From NCBI GenBank assembly GCA_003281005.1, contig QCDE01000012.1, forward strand, positions 1 through 35,248: DNA of 35,248 nucleotides, read 5' to 3'. Positions 34,054 to 35,248 of this stretch are shown one piece after another (the first letter of the stretch is position 1; every line of letters starts with the position of its first letter). The position numbers and the translations under genes are program-made. The stretch is from Pelagibacteraceae bacterium AG-349-O05 (GTDB taxonomy: Bacteria > Pseudomonadota > Alphaproteobacteria > Pelagibacterales > Pelagibacteraceae). A model generated the notes under the pieces. That model saw only the letters and a list, made by a program, of their open reading frames with translations, made no database searches and was not told the origin of the DNA.

Positions 34054-35248
34054 TTATCTTCCAATACCAAAATATTTAAAACCTAGTTTTTTAATTTTAT
34101 TTGGCGAATAAATATTTCTCATATCGTAAATAATAAGTTTTTTGTTTTTTGAGAATTTTTTGAAATTAATTGATTTAAAATCGTTCCACTCTGTATGTAT
34201 AATTACAATATCTGATCCTTTGATCGATTCTTGTATTGAGTTAGAAAATTTAACATTTTTAAATTTTTTAAATTCTTTTTTTGATCCAGTAGGATCATAA
34301 TATTTAATTTTTGCACCTTTCTTGGATAAAAATGGGATTAATTTTAGGCTAGACGAGTCTCTCATATCATCAGTATTTGCTTTAAAAGTTACTCCTAAAA
34401 AGGATACAACTTTATTTTTAATTTTGTTATTTAAAATGAAACTAACTCTTTTGGATAATAAATCAGATCTTAAATCATTAGATTTTATAACGCTTTTTAC
34501 AATTGATAAATTAGTTTTGAATTTATCAGCTGTTGAAACTAAAGCTTTAGTATCTTTTGGAAAACATGACCCGCCATATGCAGGTCCAGCTCTTAAAAAT
34601 CTGCTACCAATTCTTTTATCCAGTCCAATTCCTATTGAGATATCCTCAATATCTATACCAGTTTTTTCACATAAATTTGATATTTCATTTATAAAGGTAA
34701 TCTTTGTTGCTAAAAAAGCATTTGAAGCATATTTAATTAATTCTGACGCTCTTCTTTTTGTAGAAACAAATTTTGCACCTTTTGATATTAATGGTGAATA
34801 TAAATTTTTTAATATTTTCTGGGATTTACTATCATTTGATCCAACTACCACTCTATCTGGATAGATAAAATCTCTAATAGCCTCACCTTCTCTTAAAAAT
34901 TCAGGATTAGATACTACTGAAAAAAATGTTTTATTTACTCTTTTAGATATAATTTTTTCAATCTCATCACCTGTTGTTACGGGCACAGTCGATTTATTAA
35001 TTATAATTTTAAATTTTTTTATAGATTTAGATATTTCTTTTGCAGCAGCATATACTTGGCTTAAATCTGCACCATTACCATTTTTTTTTGTTGGGGTCCC
35101 CACACAGATAAATATGATATCTGATTTTCTTACAGAGTCTTTTATGTTTGTTGAGAAATTTAATCTTTTATTCTTATAATTTTTTAGAACTAACTCTTCT
35201 AGGCCTGGTTCATAAATTGGTATTATACCATTTTTTAAATTATTAATT
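34054..35248 (-). CDS. ugd: UDP-glucose 6-dehydrogenase (partial, N-terminus off window)
   Basis: This NAD-dependent enzyme oxidises UDP-glucose to UDP-glucuronate for surface polysaccharide synthesis. About 398 codons are visible and the frame stays open to the right edge; an internal ATG at 35103 is not the start, because upstream codons read IPIYEPGLEELVLKNYK and KSDIIFICVGTPTKKNG, which are conserved family segments. The catalytic cysteine lies in GPAYGGSCFPKDTKALV, and STVPVTTGDEIE and LGVTFKANTDDMRDSSSLKL are conserved. The first roughly 45-50 residues with the NAD-binding GxGxxG are missing off the right edge. It converges on the RidA-like gene. Confidence 0.95.
   Translation of the reverse strand, partial: INNLKNGIIPIYEPGLEELVLKNYKNKRLNFSTNIKDSVRKSDIIFICVGTPTKKNGNGADLSQVYAAAKEISKSIKKFKIIINKSTVPVTTGDEIEKIISKRVNKTFFSVVSNPEFLREGEAIRDFIYPDRVVVGSNDSKSQKILKNLYSPLISKGAKFVSTKRRASELIKYASNAFLATKITFINEISNLCEKTGIDIEDISIGIGLDKRIGSRFLRAGPAYGGSCFPKDTKALVSTADKFKTNLSIVKSVIKSNDLRSDLLSKRVSFILNNKIKNKVVSFLGVTFKANTDDMRDSSSLKLIPFLSKKGAKIKYYDPTGSKKEFKKFKNVKFSNSIQESIKGSDIVIIHTEWNDFKSINFKKFSKNKKLIIYDMRNIYSPNKIKKLGFKYFGIGR

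Noticed and set aside
34322-34864. A 180-codon open frame on the plus strand opposite ugd
   Set aside because: It is antisense to conserved UDP-glucose dehydrogenase codons, shows no recognisable motif, and arises from AT-rich codon usage on the other strand.
1-35248. CRISPR arrays, insertion sequences, prophage or integrase-linked islands
   Set aside because: No regularly spaced repeats, transposase, integrase, or terminal repeats were seen; gene content is core metabolic throughout.

Overview
This 35 kb window is a compact, strongly AT-rich piece of a bacterial chromosome (roughly 30% G+C by eye). It most likely comes from a SAR11 / Pelagibacterales alphaproteobacterium. That is an inference from three things: the alphaproteobacterial gene orders (rpiB-glyA-nrdR-ribD-ribE-ribB; dapA-smpB-rsh-pyrE-pdxJ-acpS-lepB-rnc-recO; gatCAB opposite ruvX-pyrB-pyrC-plsY-topA), a heterotetrameric sarcosine oxidase operon (soxBDAG), and almost no intergenic DNA. 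No gap between genes exceeds about 75 bp, and many neighbours overlap by 1, 4 or more bases. I see no insertion sequence, prophage, CRISPR array or integron.

Layout from left to right. (1) Bases 1-5016, minus strand: a 2OG-Fe(II) aspartyl/asparaginyl-hydroxylase-like gene heads an operon with rpiB, glyA, nrdR, ribD, ribE and ribB; ribB runs off the left edge. (2) hemB, plus strand, 5090-6079. (3) Bases 6080-13408, minus strand: dapA, smpB, folK, a short bifunctional rsh, pyrE, pdxJ, acpS, lepB, rnc and recO. The era gene that usually sits between rnc and recO is absent. (4) A soluble lytic transglycosylase gene on the plus strand, then tRNA-Ser(GCU) on the minus strand with its CCA touching the transglycosylase stop codon. 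(5) soxBDAG, plus strand, for sarcosine demethylation. (6) Bases 20931-27588, minus strand: gatC, gatA, gatB, an O-methyltransferase, trhO, a MATE transporter and a secreted SNase-type nuclease. (7) Bases 27639-34052, plus strand: ruvX, pyrB, a pyrC-like gene, plsY, topA and a RidA-family gene. (8) A partial UDP-glucose 6-dehydrogenase gene, minus strand, running off the right edge.

The genes cover riboflavin, heme, PLP, folate, lysine/cell-wall and pyrimidine synthesis, stringent response, tRNA charging and modification, phospholipid synthesis and one-carbon metabolism. SoxBDAG oxidises sarcosine to glycine with folate-linked one-carbon units, and GlyA links glycine, serine and folate.

I did not find a clearly new multi-gene system; the window is mainly core genome. 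The points worth a second look are local: a Rsh missing most of the region between TGS and ACT, a PyrC-like protein without the HxH metal ligands, an NrdR whose zinc knuckles are CxC instead of CxxC, missing era and dprA at their usual sites, a palindrome between tRNA-Ser and soxB, convergent genes with no room for separate terminators, and an uncharacterised hydroxylase at the head of the glyA-riboflavin operon.
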